7,883 nt of DNA from Chitinophagaceae bacterium (GCA_026785745.1 JAJAZO010000069.1:1-7883), one strand, 5' to 3'. Positions 1-6,371 are shown, counted from the first letter of the stretch. Notes: generated by a model not told the origin, from the sequence alone. Numbers and translations are program-made.

Positions 1-183
1 AATATTGACAGTTGGGGGCTTCACCCGGATGCTTCAAAAGATATTGCCCGTTTTACCGTTCCTGTTAGCCAAACCACCAATGCAATCGAATATTTTACAA
101 TGATTTTTCAGCCAACAAAAACCGGTGCCGATCTTTTAATGGCCTGGGACAATATAGAGGTTAAACTTCCCATTGCATTCTGA
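1..183 (+). CDS. DUF2911 family protein, C-terminal fragment (5' end outside window)
   Basis: Frame 1 is open from the first base to a TGA at 181-183 and gives the last 60 residues of a protein whose start lies left of the window. The visible part contains DSWG near its start, an ARFTVPV segment, then LMAWDNIEVKLPIAF at the very end. This pattern (a W-G motif, a 'v.p...t...E.F.i.f' strand, then '(L/M)xWDNxxVxxPI' just before the stop) is what I recall for the C-terminus of DUF2911, a family of predicted secreted Bacteroidota proteins of unknown function. The signal peptide that would show export is not visible. The stop is 69 bp before asnB, so the two could share a transcript, although a promoter-like box lies between them. 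Family call fairly confident; function unknown. Confidence 0.72.
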   Translation, partial: NIDSWGLHPDASKDIARFTVPVSQTTNAIEYFTMIFQPTKTGADLLMAWDNIEVKLPIAF

Positions 184-208
184 TTGGCTTTTCCTTTCTT
201 GTTCGTAT

Positions 209-216
209 AAACTTTG
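209..216 (+). promoter_or_regulatory. Possible -7 promoter box for asnB
   Basis: AAACTTTG matches the Bacteroidota -7 consensus TAnnTTTG at all but the first position, and lies 36 bp before the asnB ATG, a normal leader length. The only upstream -33 candidate is a TTG at 184-186, about 22 bp away, which is slightly too far. This is a suggestion from sequence only. Confidence 0.35.
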
Positions 217-252
217 TCAGTCGCTGCCGGAAATTATTTAGATATTTACAAC

Positions 253-2142
253 ATGTGTGGCATTGCCGGTATCATACAATCAAATCCTTCGCTGTATAAT
301 AAGCATCATCTGAAAAAAATGACAGATGCCCTGGCACATCGTGGGCCGGATGGAGAAGGCTTATGGCAAAATGAATCGGGCAATGTGTTATTAGGCCATC
401 GCCGGCTTTCTATTATTGATTTAAGTGATGCAGGACAACAGCCTATGCACCATTCTTCCCTCTCCACTGGTGGAGAGGGGTTGGGGGTGAGGTACACCAT
501 TATTCACAATGGAGAAATCTATAACTACATTGAACTGAAAGAAGAATTACAGAAGAAGGGATATTCATTTCATTCACAAACAGACACGGAAGTAATACTA
601 GCAGCATACGATTGCTGGCAGGATGAATGTGTGGATTATTTTGATGGGATGTTTGCCTTTGCCATTTGGGATGCAACAAAAAAAGAATTGTTTGCTGCAA
701 GGGACAGGTTTGGTGAAAAACCATTTTTCTACCATTTCAACGGAAAGCAATTGTTATTTGCTTCTGAAATGAAAGCTCTGTGGGCTGCCGGTGTAGAAAG
801 AACAGCCAACCAGAAAATGCTTTTTAATTTCATTACCATTGGATATACTGATAATCCCTCACAACCGGGAGAAACTTTTTTTGAAAACATATACAAGTTA
901 CCACCGGCTACGGTATTAAAATATACTACCGGCAGCAACGAACTGGTAGTAGAAAAATACTGGGACATTGACCCTGAAAAACAAAATAAGAAGATTACAG
1001 ATAATGAGGCCATAGAACAGTTCAATCATCTTTTCTCCACTTCTGTAAAAAGAAGATTGAGAAGTGATGTTGCTATCGGCACTTCACTTAGTGGAGGCCT
1101 TGATAGTTCGTCTGTTGTTGCAACCGCTTCGTTATTTACCGGCAATCACTCAACATTAAATGCTTTCACCGCTGTTTTTCCCGGTTATGAAAAAGATGAG
1201 TCAGCTTTTTCTAAACAAATAGCTGACCAATTCAAACTACAGCAATTTACTGTAACCGTATCGCCGGAGGAAATGATGAATGATTGGACAACACTTTGTC
1301 ATCATCAGGAAGAGCCCTTTGGCTCAGCCAGCATCTATGCTCAATACAAAGTATATGAACTGGCAAAACAGTATGGTATAAAAGTGTTACTCGACGGGCA
1401 GGGTGCTGATGAAACATTAGCCGGTTATCATAAATACTATAAATGGTACTGGCAGGAATTATTCAGGAATAGGAAATTATTTCGCAGCAAAGAATTAAAA
1501 GCTGCAAAAGAAATAGGCGTAACAGAAAGTTTTAATTTTAAAAATGTAATAGCATCTTATTTTCCGGGCTTTGCCACTGTTACGCTGGAGAATCAATATT
1601 TGCTAAAAGCAATCCGGCATGAAGACCTTGCCAAAGACTTTGTAAAACTGCAAAGTAAAGAAGCCTATTATACCACACCCGACCATTTTACACTTAACGG
1701 TGTATTACATTTTAATACCTGTACACATGGTTTAGAAGAATTGCTTCGCTATGCCGACAGAAATTCGATGGCACATGGAAGAGAGGTACGGTTGCCGTTT
1801 CTTTCGCATGAGTTAGTGGAGTTTATTTTCTCCTTACCTGCCAATTTTAAAATCCGCAACGGCTGGACAAAATGGATATTGAGAGAAACTATGGCGAAAA
1901 GTTTGCCCGCCGAAATAACATGGAGGCGGGATAAAGTTGGTTTTGAACCCCCGCAAAAAACCTGGATGGAAAATAAACAGGTGCAGGACGCCATACAGGA
2001 AGCCAGAAAGAAATTAGTGGATGAAAAAGTGCTAAAACCTGAAGTATTACAAAAGCCAGTTCTACCGCAGGCTTCGCATGATGCTGATAATTACGATTGG
2101 CGGTATTTTTCAGCAGCTACTTTGTTTCAACATAAGCATTAA
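253..2142 (+). CDS. asnB: Asparagine synthetase B, glutamine-hydrolysing
   Basis: Makes asparagine from aspartate, glutamine and ATP in the cytoplasm (629 aa, normal for the long bacterial AsnB class). The ATG at 253 is chosen because it places Cys directly after Met (MCGIAGI); that Cys becomes the N-terminal nucleophile of the class II glutaminase domain. The open frame extends to a TTG at 214, but that start would bury the Cys. The glutaminase domain (about residues 2-215) shows HRGPDGEG, GHRRLSIIDLS, HNGEIYNY (NGE at 86-88) and TDTEVILA (Asp about 111). The synthetase domain (about 240-600) has the ATP pyrophosphatase loop SGGLDSS at 280-286, LDGQGADE and a REVRLPFL segment. Residues about 68-79 (SLSTGGEGLGV region) are extra relative to the usual 'QPM...YTIIxNGE' spacing and coincide with a palindromic repeat at 455-492. 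All key residues remain, so the enzyme is probably active. Confidence 0.95.
   Translation: MCGIAGIIQSNPSLYNKHHLKKMTDALAHRGPDGEGLWQNESGNVLLGHRRLSIIDLSDAGQQPMHHSSLSTGGEGLGVRYTIIHNGEIYNYIELKEELQKKGYSFHSQTDTEVILAAYDCWQDECVDYFDGMFAFAIWDATKKELFAARDRFGEKPFFYHFNGKQLLFASEMKALWAAGVERTANQKMLFNFITIGYTDNPSQPGETFFENIYKLPPATVLKYTTGSNELVVEKYWDIDPEKQNKKITDNEAIEQFNHLFSTSVKRRLRSDVAIGTSLSGGLDSSSVVATASLFTGNHSTLNAFTAVFPGYEKDESAFSKQIADQFKLQQFTVTVSPEEMMNDWTTLCHHQEEPFGSASIYAQYKVYELAKQYGIKVLLDGQGADETLAGYHKYYKWYWQELFRNRKLFRSKELKAAKEIGVTESFNFKNVIASYFPGFATVTLENQYLLKAIRHEDLAKDFVKLQSKEAYYTTPDHFTLNGVLHFNTCTHGLEELLRYADRNSMAHGREVRLPFLSHELVEFIFSLPANFKIRNGWTKWILRETMAKSLPAEITWRRDKVGFEPPQKTWMENKQVQDAIQEARKKLVDEKVLKPEVLQKPVLPQASHDADNYDWRYFSAATLFQHKH
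455..492 (+). repeat. In-frame palindromic element, copy A (inside asnB)
   Basis: CCCTCTCCA (458-466) and TGGAGAGGG (471-479) form a perfect 9-bp inverted repeat with a CTGG loop, followed by a G-rich tail GGGGTTGGGGGTGAGGT (477-493 region). It is translated as about 11 extra residues in the glutaminase domain, just before the HNGEIYN motif. The tail is nearly identical, in reverse complement, to the copy at 4893-4936. Confidence 0.75.
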
Positions 2143-2164
2143 CAGGGTGTGGCAGTAAAAATCT

Positions 2165-2172
2165 TTACTTTG
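2165..2172 (+). promoter_or_regulatory. Possible -7 promoter box for the PLP enzyme operon
   Basis: TTACTTTG, one mismatch from TAnnTTTG, lies in the 61-bp gap after asnB and 31 bp before the ATG at 2204. No convincing -33 element is visible. It would drive the compact run from the cystathionine enzyme to the small hypothetical gene. The A-rich stretch between box and ATG is typical of Bacteroidota leaders. Confidence 0.4.
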
Positions 2173-2203
2173 CATTCTTAATTATAAAGAAATTCAAAAT
2201 ATA

Positions 2204-3406
2204 ATGGATACTACAAATTTAAATTCCCCTTTAGGGGATAGGGGTATGAAACTTGCTACTAAGCTTATTCATGCGGGTGCAACACCTGATCCTTCCACCG
2301 GTGCTATCATGACTCCTATATATCAAACGTCTACTTATGTGCAGGAAGCACCGGGAGTACATAAAGGTTTTGAATATGCCCGTAGCCAAAATCCTACCCG
2401 CAAGGCATTGGAAGAAGCTTTTGCGATTATTGAAAATGGAAAATTCGGTTTGGCTTTCAGTAGTGGCGTAGCAGCAACTGATTCGGTTATAAAATTATTA
2501 AATCCGGGTGATGAAGTGATTTGTGCAAGCGATATGTATGGTGGCAGTTATCGCTTGTTTACCAAAGTATGGGAACGCTACGGTATTAAATTTATTTATG
2601 TAGATACTACTGATGCAGCCAATGTAAAAGCTGCTGTTACGGCAAATACTAAATTGGTTTGGCTGGAAACTCCCACTAACCCGTTGATGAACATCAGCGA
2701 CATCGAAGCGATTGCCGCTATTTCAAAACAGGCTGGTGCTTTGCTTTGTGTTGACAATACTTTCGCTTCTCCATACTTACAAAATCCGCTGGACCTTGGT
2801 GCTGATATAGTCATGCACTCTGTTACCAAATATCTTGGCGGTCATAGCGATGTGATACAGGGTTGCCTGATGATGAACGATGCAGAACTGAGAGAGAAAT
2901 TATATTTCATTCAAAAAAGTTGTGGTGCAGTACCGGGGCCGATGGATTGCTTTTTAGTATTAAGAGGAATAAAAACATTGGGTGTTAGAATGAAAGCCCA
3001 TTGTGAAAATGGAAAAATCATTGCCAATTGGCTCCGCAATCATCCTAAAGTGGCAAAAGTATACTGGCCGGGTTTTGAAGACCATCCCGGATATGCAGTA
3101 GCAAAAAAACAAATGCGGGATTTTGGCGGCATGATTTCTTTTGAATTGAAAAATGATAGCCTGCCTCCCGGTAGGGATGGTGTAGATGAAGCAAAAAGAG
3201 TTTTATCCTCCACTCATTTATTTTCTTTGGCCGAAAGCCTCGGTGGTGTAGAATCATTGATTAATCACCCGGCCAGTATGACCCATGCTTCTATACCCAA
3301 AGAAGAAAGAATTAAAAACGGGTTGAGTGATTCTTTAATCCGGCTTAGTGTTGGTATTGAAGATGCAGATGATTTGATGGAGGATTTGAAGAAAGCAATT
3401 GGATAA
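2204..3406 (+). CDS. Cystathionine gamma-synthase/gamma-lyase family PLP enzyme
   Basis: A cytoplasmic Cys/Met-metabolism PLP-dependent enzyme of the trans-sulfuration family (400 aa). Visible family marks are YARSQNPTR (Tyr58 and Arg60, cofactor phosphate contacts from the neighbouring subunit), FSSGVAA, SDMYGGSYR (Tyr112 stacking on PLP), ETPTNPL, VDNTF (Asp184, pyridine N contact), SVTKYLGGHSDV (Lys209, Schiff base) and the C-terminal SLIRLSVGIED (Arg380, substrate carboxylate). Sequence alone does not separate synthase from lyase. Two starts are possible. ATG 2204 has an A-rich upstream and follows a promoter-like box. ATG 2246 gives MKLATKLIHAG, the usual family N-terminus. The extra 14 residues between them come largely from a palindromic repeat. 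A second likely repeat adds the PPGRDG segment near residue 321. The gene heads a compact run, with 6 bp to the next gene. Confidence 0.92.
   Translation: MDTTNLNSPLGDRGMKLATKLIHAGATPDPSTGAIMTPIYQTSTYVQEAPGVHKGFEYARSQNPTRKALEEAFAIIENGKFGLAFSSGVAATDSVIKLLNPGDEVICASDMYGGSYRLFTKVWERYGIKFIYVDTTDAANVKAAVTANTKLVWLETPTNPLMNISDIEAIAAISKQAGALLCVDNTFASPYLQNPLDLGADIVMHSVTKYLGGHSDVIQGCLMMNDAELREKLYFIQKSCGAVPGPMDCFLVLRGIKTLGVRMKAHCENGKIIANWLRNHPKVAKVYWPGFEDHPGYAVAKKQMRDFGGMISFELKNDSLPPGRDGVDEAKRVLSSTHLFSLAESLGGVESLINHPASMTHASIPKEERIKNGLSDSLIRLSVGIEDADDLMEDLKKAIG
2223..2245 (+). repeat. In-frame palindromic element, copy B (N-terminus of PLP enzyme)
   Basis: CCCCT (2226-2230) and AGGGG (2233-2237) form a short palindrome followed by ATAGGGGT, the compact form of the G-rich tail. 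It is translated as NSPLGDRG and lies between the two candidate start codons (2204 and 2246), immediately upstream of the family-typical N-terminus MKLATK. Confidence 0.6.
3160..3184 (+). repeat. Probable decayed palindromic element, copy C (inside PLP enzyme)
   Basis: CCTCCCGGTAGGGATGG (3164-3180) has a CCC/GGG stem and a G-rich follow-on like the other copies. It is translated as SLPPGRDGV, where the family, as I recall it, runs almost directly from the 'FxLKxD' strand into 'xEAAKxxLSxTHLF'. The stem is short and the tail degraded, so relatedness to copies A, D and E is an inference. Confidence 0.4.
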
Positions 3407-3412
3407 TCAAAC

Positions 3413-4528
3413 ATGTTCAGGAAGTTAAAAATCATAGGGCAGTTATTGTTCTTACAGCTTACTGCAAAAAGTCAGAGCCTACCCTTTGACCAAATCACTT
3501 TTTCTAATCCCCTGAAGACGGATGCCGATTCTATTATTCATGAACAGGTAAAAGTATTTTTTAAAAAAGCAAAAGCTCCCGGTTTAATTATTGGCATCAG
3601 TCAAAACGGGGAAAAGAAATTTTACTGCTATGGTTTTGCCGATTCTGCCCGCAAGCAGCCATTTACAGCAAAAACAATTTTTGAAATTGGTTCTATTACT
3701 AAAACCTTTACTGCTAATCTCCTGTTTCAGCTACACGAACAGAAAATAGTAAACATAAACAGCTCCATTACCAAATACCTGCCGGCACAATTCAAGAATG
3801 ATTCTGTTTTACAAAAAATTACGTTGGCAAATCTTGCCAGCCAAACCAGCGATCTGCCCCGCCTGCCCGATAATTTAGATAAGATAAAAGAATATACGCT
3901 GATGCAGCCTTACCAATTCTACAAAAGGGAGCATCTGTACTCCTTTTTGAAAGGCATACGTAAAAACAATCCCGGCAGCTATGCCTACTCCAATCTTGGG
4001 TTTGGTTTGCTCAGCACTATTGAAGAAGATGTAACAGCTATGTCATTTGAGTCGCTGCTTAATAATACTATTTTCCAGCCGCTGCAAATGGATGATACAT
4101 ATATAGAGGCAAAAAAGAAAAGTGCAGATTCGGCGGCAGGATATTTTTATGGAAAACCAGCCGACTATTGGCTATTTGATTGCCTCGCTGGTGCAGGTGC
4201 AATTAAAAGTACTGCCGCCGACCTTCTTAAATACTTAGTTGCACATATTGAATACAAGAATGAAAATTTTTCTGTTGTTGCCAGTAAAGTAACGCAACCT
4301 GTAAAACCTGTATCTACAAATATGCAGATATGTTACGGGTGGCATACTCTCGAAGACCTTAAGCACAGGGTATTCTGGCACAACGGTGGTACTTATGGCT
4401 TTTCTACATTTGCCGCATTTGAACCTAACACCAAAACATCTATTGTTCTTGCAGCTAATGCAACAGGTGACAATGCTGCTTTGGATAAACTGGCTGTTGA
4501 TTTACTCATCCTGTTAATGGGAAAATAG
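3413..4528 (+). CDS. Secreted serine hydrolase, class C beta-lactamase/PBP-like
   Basis: A 371-residue member of the beta-lactamase (PF00144) fold. The first 20 or so residues (MFRKLKIIGQLLFLQLTAKS) look like a signal peptide: basic start, hydrophobic core, small residues before the likely cleavage site, so a periplasmic or outer-membrane location is inferred. Active-site motifs are all present: SITK (Ser94 nucleophile, Lys97), YSN (Tyr192-Asn194) and HNG (323-325) in place of the KTG box. Such enzymes include DD-peptidases, esterases and amidases as well as AmpC lactamases; the substrate cannot be read from sequence. It lies 6 bp after the PLP enzyme, and its TAG is directly followed by the ATG of the DUF2400 gene, so translation of the two may be coupled. 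There is no AmpR-type regulator nearby, which argues against an inducible resistance gene. Confidence 0.88.
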   Translation: MFRKLKIIGQLLFLQLTAKSQSLPFDQITFSNPLKTDADSIIHEQVKVFFKKAKAPGLIIGISQNGEKKFYCYGFADSARKQPFTAKTIFEIGSITKTFTANLLFQLHEQKIVNINSSITKYLPAQFKNDSVLQKITLANLASQTSDLPRLPDNLDKIKEYTLMQPYQFYKREHLYSFLKGIRKNNPGSYAYSNLGFGLLSTIEEDVTAMSFESLLNNTIFQPLQMDDTYIEAKKKSADSAAGYFYGKPADYWLFDCLAGAGAIKSTAADLLKYLVAHIEYKNENFSVVASKVTQPVKPVSTNMQICYGWHTLEDLKHRVFWHNGGTYGFSTFAAFEPNTKTSIVLAANATGDNAALDKLAVDLLILLMGK

Positions 4529-5326
4529 ATGCTGGAAAATAATCTCATTGAGTTTCTTAATGCTAAAGTTGAATTGTATAATCAACCCTCATTTATAAAA
4601 GACGACCCCATTTCTGTTCCCCATCTCTTCACAAAAAAACAGGATATAGAAATCGCTGGTTTCTTTGCTGCAATGTTTGCCTGGGGCAATCGTACTACTA
4701 TCATCAACAAATCGAAAGAGCTGATGCAGTTGATGGATAATGCGCCTCATGATTTTTGCCTGAACCATTCGCCTAAAGAATTAAAAGGTTTAACTCATTT
4801 CAAACACCGCACATTCAGCACAACCGATCTGCTTTATTTTATTGAATTTTTCAAAACTCATTATAGTAAAAACAAAAGCCTTGAAACAGCCTTCACACCT
4901 CCCCCCCAACCCCACTCCATAAAAGGAGAGGGGGGCAATACTCCGAATATTGAAGATGCTTTAAAGCACTTTTACCATTATTTCTTCTCTCTTGAACATG
5001 TACCTGGCAGAACTAAAAAACACATAGCTACTCCTGAAAGAAAATCAAGCTGCAAAAGATTAAATATGTTTCTGCGATGGATGGTTCGCAATGACAATAA
5101 AGCTGTTGACTTTGGCATCTGGAAAAACATCTCCCCTTCACAACTTATTTGTCCCCTTGACCTGCATGTGGTAAGAGTGGCTAAACGATTAAACTTATTG
5201 CAACGAAAACAAACAGATTGGCTGGCTGCATTGGAACTAACGGAATTTCTGCGAACTTTAGACAAGAATGACCCTGTGAAATATGATTTTGCATTATTTG
5301 GAATGGGGGTGATGGAAAAACTTTAG
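4529..5326 (+). CDS. TIGR02757/DUF2400 family protein
   Basis: 265-residue soluble protein. The segments AGFFAAMFAWGNR (about 43-55), HIATPERKSSCKRLNMFLRWMVR (about 165-187), DFGIWKNISPSQL and CPLDLHVVRVAKRL (208-221) followed by DPVKYDFALFGMGV mark the TIGR02757 (DUF2400) family, of unknown function. The last part resembles the HhH-GPD DNA glycosylase pattern, in which 'VDTHVxRVxxR' carries the catalytic Asp (here Asp211) and is followed by a 'Y..H..ALxxxG' helix; a canonical GxGxKTA hairpin is not evident. A DNA-repair-like role is therefore an inference. Residues about 122-138 (proline-rich, then IKGEGG) come from an inserted palindromic repeat between the two halves. The start abuts the preceding stop with no spacer. 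There is no signal peptide or membrane segment. Confidence 0.85.
   Translation: MLENNLIEFLNAKVELYNQPSFIKDDPISVPHLFTKKQDIEIAGFFAAMFAWGNRTTIINKSKELMQLMDNAPHDFCLNHSPKELKGLTHFKHRTFSTTDLLYFIEFFKTHYSKNKSLETAFTPPPQPHSIKGEGGNTPNIEDALKHFYHYFFSLEHVPGRTKKHIATPERKSSCKRLNMFLRWMVRNDNKAVDFGIWKNISPSQLICPLDLHVVRVAKRLNLLQRKQTDWLAALELTEFLRTLDKNDPVKYDFALFGMGVMEKL
4893..4936 (-). repeat. In-frame palindromic element, copy D (inside DUF2400 gene, reversed)
   Basis: Read on the - strand it has the same plan as copy A: a CCCTCTCC arm, a short loop, a GGAG arm (4925-4928 paired with 4915-4918 in + coordinates), then GGGGTTGGGGGGGAGGT, which differs from the copy A tail at one base. On the coding strand it adds a proline-rich stretch (TPPPQPHS) and IKGEGG, about 16 residues, without breaking the frame. 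Confidence 0.75.
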
Positions 5327-5331
5327 TTCGC

Positions 5332-5361
5332 CACAGATTAACACAGATGGACACAAATTTA
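5332..5361 (+). repeat. 10-bp-period CACAGAT tandem repeat
   Basis: Three consecutive 10-mers: CACAGATTAA (5332-5341), CACAGATGGA (5342-5351) and CACAAATTTA (5352-5361), followed by ATTACGGAT. It resembles a repeat I recall as dispersed in Bacteroidota and some other phyla (CCACAGATTAACACAGATGG and variants), often intergenic. Here it begins 5 bp after the DUF2400 stop and supplies the ATG (5347) of the next gene. Confidence 0.65.
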
Positions 5362-5667
5362 ATTACGGATATCAACCAGTCGCTTGAAATAAGCCTGCCT
5401 GTAACTATTTCTGGCGAAGAGTTAAGAGAAAAACTGGTGGCGCATATCAATCACCTGATTAATCATGATTTTGAAAAATTGGTTTTCTATCTCTACCGGA
5501 TTGATGTAAATGAAAATAAGATGAGAGCATTGTTAGAACAGAGAGAAGGAGAAAATGCCGCCGGCCTTATTGCTGATTTAATTATTGAACGGCAATCAGA
5601 GAAAATAAAATCCCGCCAAGAGTTTCGTCAGAGGGACAATGATATTGATGAAAATGAAAAGTGGTAA
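5347..5667 (+). CDS. Small conserved hypothetical protein (106 aa)
   Basis: I do not know a function. The body reads as a conserved helical protein: GEELREKLVAHINHLINHDF, then EKLVFYLYRIDVNENKMRALLEQ, then AAGLIADLIIERQSEKIKSRQEF and a charged tail ending DENEKW. I recall similar short proteins as hypotheticals in Chitinophagaceae, with the 'LYRIDVNE' and 'IADLIIERQxxKIxxRxxF' blocks conserved. There is no signal peptide, membrane segment or Cys/His metal site; it is strongly charged and probably cytoplasmic. The only credible start is the ATG at 5347, inside a 10-bp tandem repeat, so the first dozen residues (MDTNLITDIN) derive from the repeat; the next in-frame GTG (codon 31) is already inside the conserved block. 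It lies 20 bp after the DUF2400 gene and ends the + strand run. Confidence 0.75.
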   Translation: MDTNLITDINQSLEISLPVTISGEELREKLVAHINHLINHDFEKLVFYLYRIDVNENKMRALLEQREGENAAGLIADLIIERQSEKIKSRQEFRQRDNDIDENEKW

Positions 5668-5690
5668 CCCTTCGGCAAGCTCAGGGTGAC
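5667..5690. repeat. CCCTTCGGCAAGCTCAGGG dispersed-type repeat in the convergent spacer
   Basis: ACCCT (5667-5671) and AGGGT (5683-5687) flank TCGGCAAGCTC. The sequence CCCTTCGGCAAGCTCAGGGT plus GACA is a variant of a short repeat I recall from many bacterial genomes (CCCTGAGCTTGTCGAAGGG type). It overlaps the last base of the small hypothetical gene's stop and fills almost all of the 25-bp gap to the convergent gene. A run of seven T follows at 5700-5706, about 13 bases after the stem, so a weak terminator role for the + strand run is possible but not well supported. Confidence 0.6.
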
Positions 5691-5692
5691 AA

Positions 5693-6358
5693 TCACTTCT
5701 TTTTTTCAAACATTAATTCCTTTATCTTCTCTTTATCTTCTTTTTCCTTTTTCAAATCGAACATGGTACCGAATACATGATCCCAGATAGTAGAGCTTAC
5801 ACCATATCCATTATGTTCATTTTTATAATGATGAAGGTGGTGATTTCTCCACAGACCTTTCATCCATTTAAATGGCGGGTTCCATGCATGGATAGCATAA
5901 TGCATCGTTCCATACATCAGGTATCCTAATATAAAACCGGGAAAGAACATAAATGTTTGCTGACGTATAACGAGGTACATCAATCCAAAAATAGCGGAAG
6001 CAAGAATAAGACTTGGAACCGGTGGCATAAATAATCGTTGCTTATCTCTTGGGTAGTGGTGGTGATTGCCATGTAGTGTATAAATGAATTTTTTAGCCTT
6101 GCCGCTATTGGCTATCATGTGAAACAGGAAGCGATGGGCCAGGTATTCAAAAAAAGTCCAGAAGAAGAAACCGCCCAAAAAAGTAAGAGCAATTCTTCCG
6201 GTGGTAAATCCAATAGTACCACTGTAATACACCATGTAAATCATTACCGGTGTGTACATTCCCCAAATAACTAAAGGATGTGTTTTGGTGAGCATTTCAA
6301 GGTAAGGATTCCTGAAAAGCTGAGCCTGCCCCTTATTATGAATTTTCTCGAATTCCAT
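5693..6358 (-). CDS. Fatty acid 2-hydroxylase-like membrane di-iron enzyme (sterol desaturase superfamily)
   Basis: A 221-residue integral membrane protein of the fatty acid hydroxylase superfamily (PF04116). The His clusters that would bind two irons are intact and correctly ordered: HRFLFH (75-80), HGNHHH (96-101), HYAIH (153-157), HHLHH (173-177) and WDH (194). Hydrophobic spans lie at about 28-45, 56-72, 115-131 and 137-150. The order and wording (HRFLFH, then HGxHHxxPxDxxRLxxPPVPS, then HYxxH, then HHxxHH and GxGxSxxxWD) fit the catalytic domain of eukaryotic fatty acid 2-hydroxylase (FA2H/Scs7) better than carotenoid hydroxylase. No cytochrome b5 domain is fused. A role in 2-hydroxylating acyl chains of sphingolipids or other envelope lipids is inferred; many Chitinophagaceae make such lipids. 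The start ATG follows a promoter-like box closely. It converges with the + strand run across 25 bp. Confidence 0.88.
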   Translation of the reverse strand: MEFEKIHNKGQAQLFRNPYLEMLTKTHPLVIWGMYTPVMIYMVYYSGTIGFTTGRIALTFLGGFFFWTFFEYLAHRFLFHMIANSGKAKKFIYTLHGNHHHYPRDKQRLFMPPVPSLILASAIFGLMYLVIRQQTFMFFPGFILGYLMYGTMHYAIHAWNPPFKWMKGLWRNHHLHHYKNEHNGYGVSSTIWDHVFGTMFDLKKEKEDKEKIKELMFEKKK

Positions 6359-6362
6359 GCGG

Positions 6363-6370
6363 TAAAGATA
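6363..6370 (-). promoter_or_regulatory. Possible -7 box for the fatty acid hydroxylase
   Basis: On the - strand TATCTTTA matches TAnnTTTG except for the last base, and ends only 4 bases before the ATG at 6358. If used, the mRNA would be leaderless or nearly so; this closeness lowers confidence. No -33 element is clear. Confidence 0.25.
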
Positions 6371-6371
6371 A

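Noticed and set aside
214..252. Upstream TTG start extending asnB by 13 residues
   Set aside because: AsnB needs Cys directly after the initiator Met; the ATG at 253 gives MCGIAGI, whereas the longer form would block the catalytic N-terminus.
729..1025. Open frame on the - strand opposite asnB (98 aa), and similar antisense frames elsewhere (e.g. 4978-5265 -, 7426-7623 +)
   Set aside because: They lie wholly opposite well-supported genes and their translations look like shadows, with no recognisable domain.
3413..4528. Reading the serine hydrolase as an antibiotic-resistance AmpC
   Set aside because: It has the fold's SxxK, YxN and HNG motifs, but these are shared with esterases and DD-peptidases; no KTG box and no regulator are present.
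5683..5706. Classical rho-independent terminator after the + strand run
   Set aside because: The stem is only 5 bp and the T-run starts about 13 bases after it, inside the opposing gene's lysine codons, so the geometry is poor.
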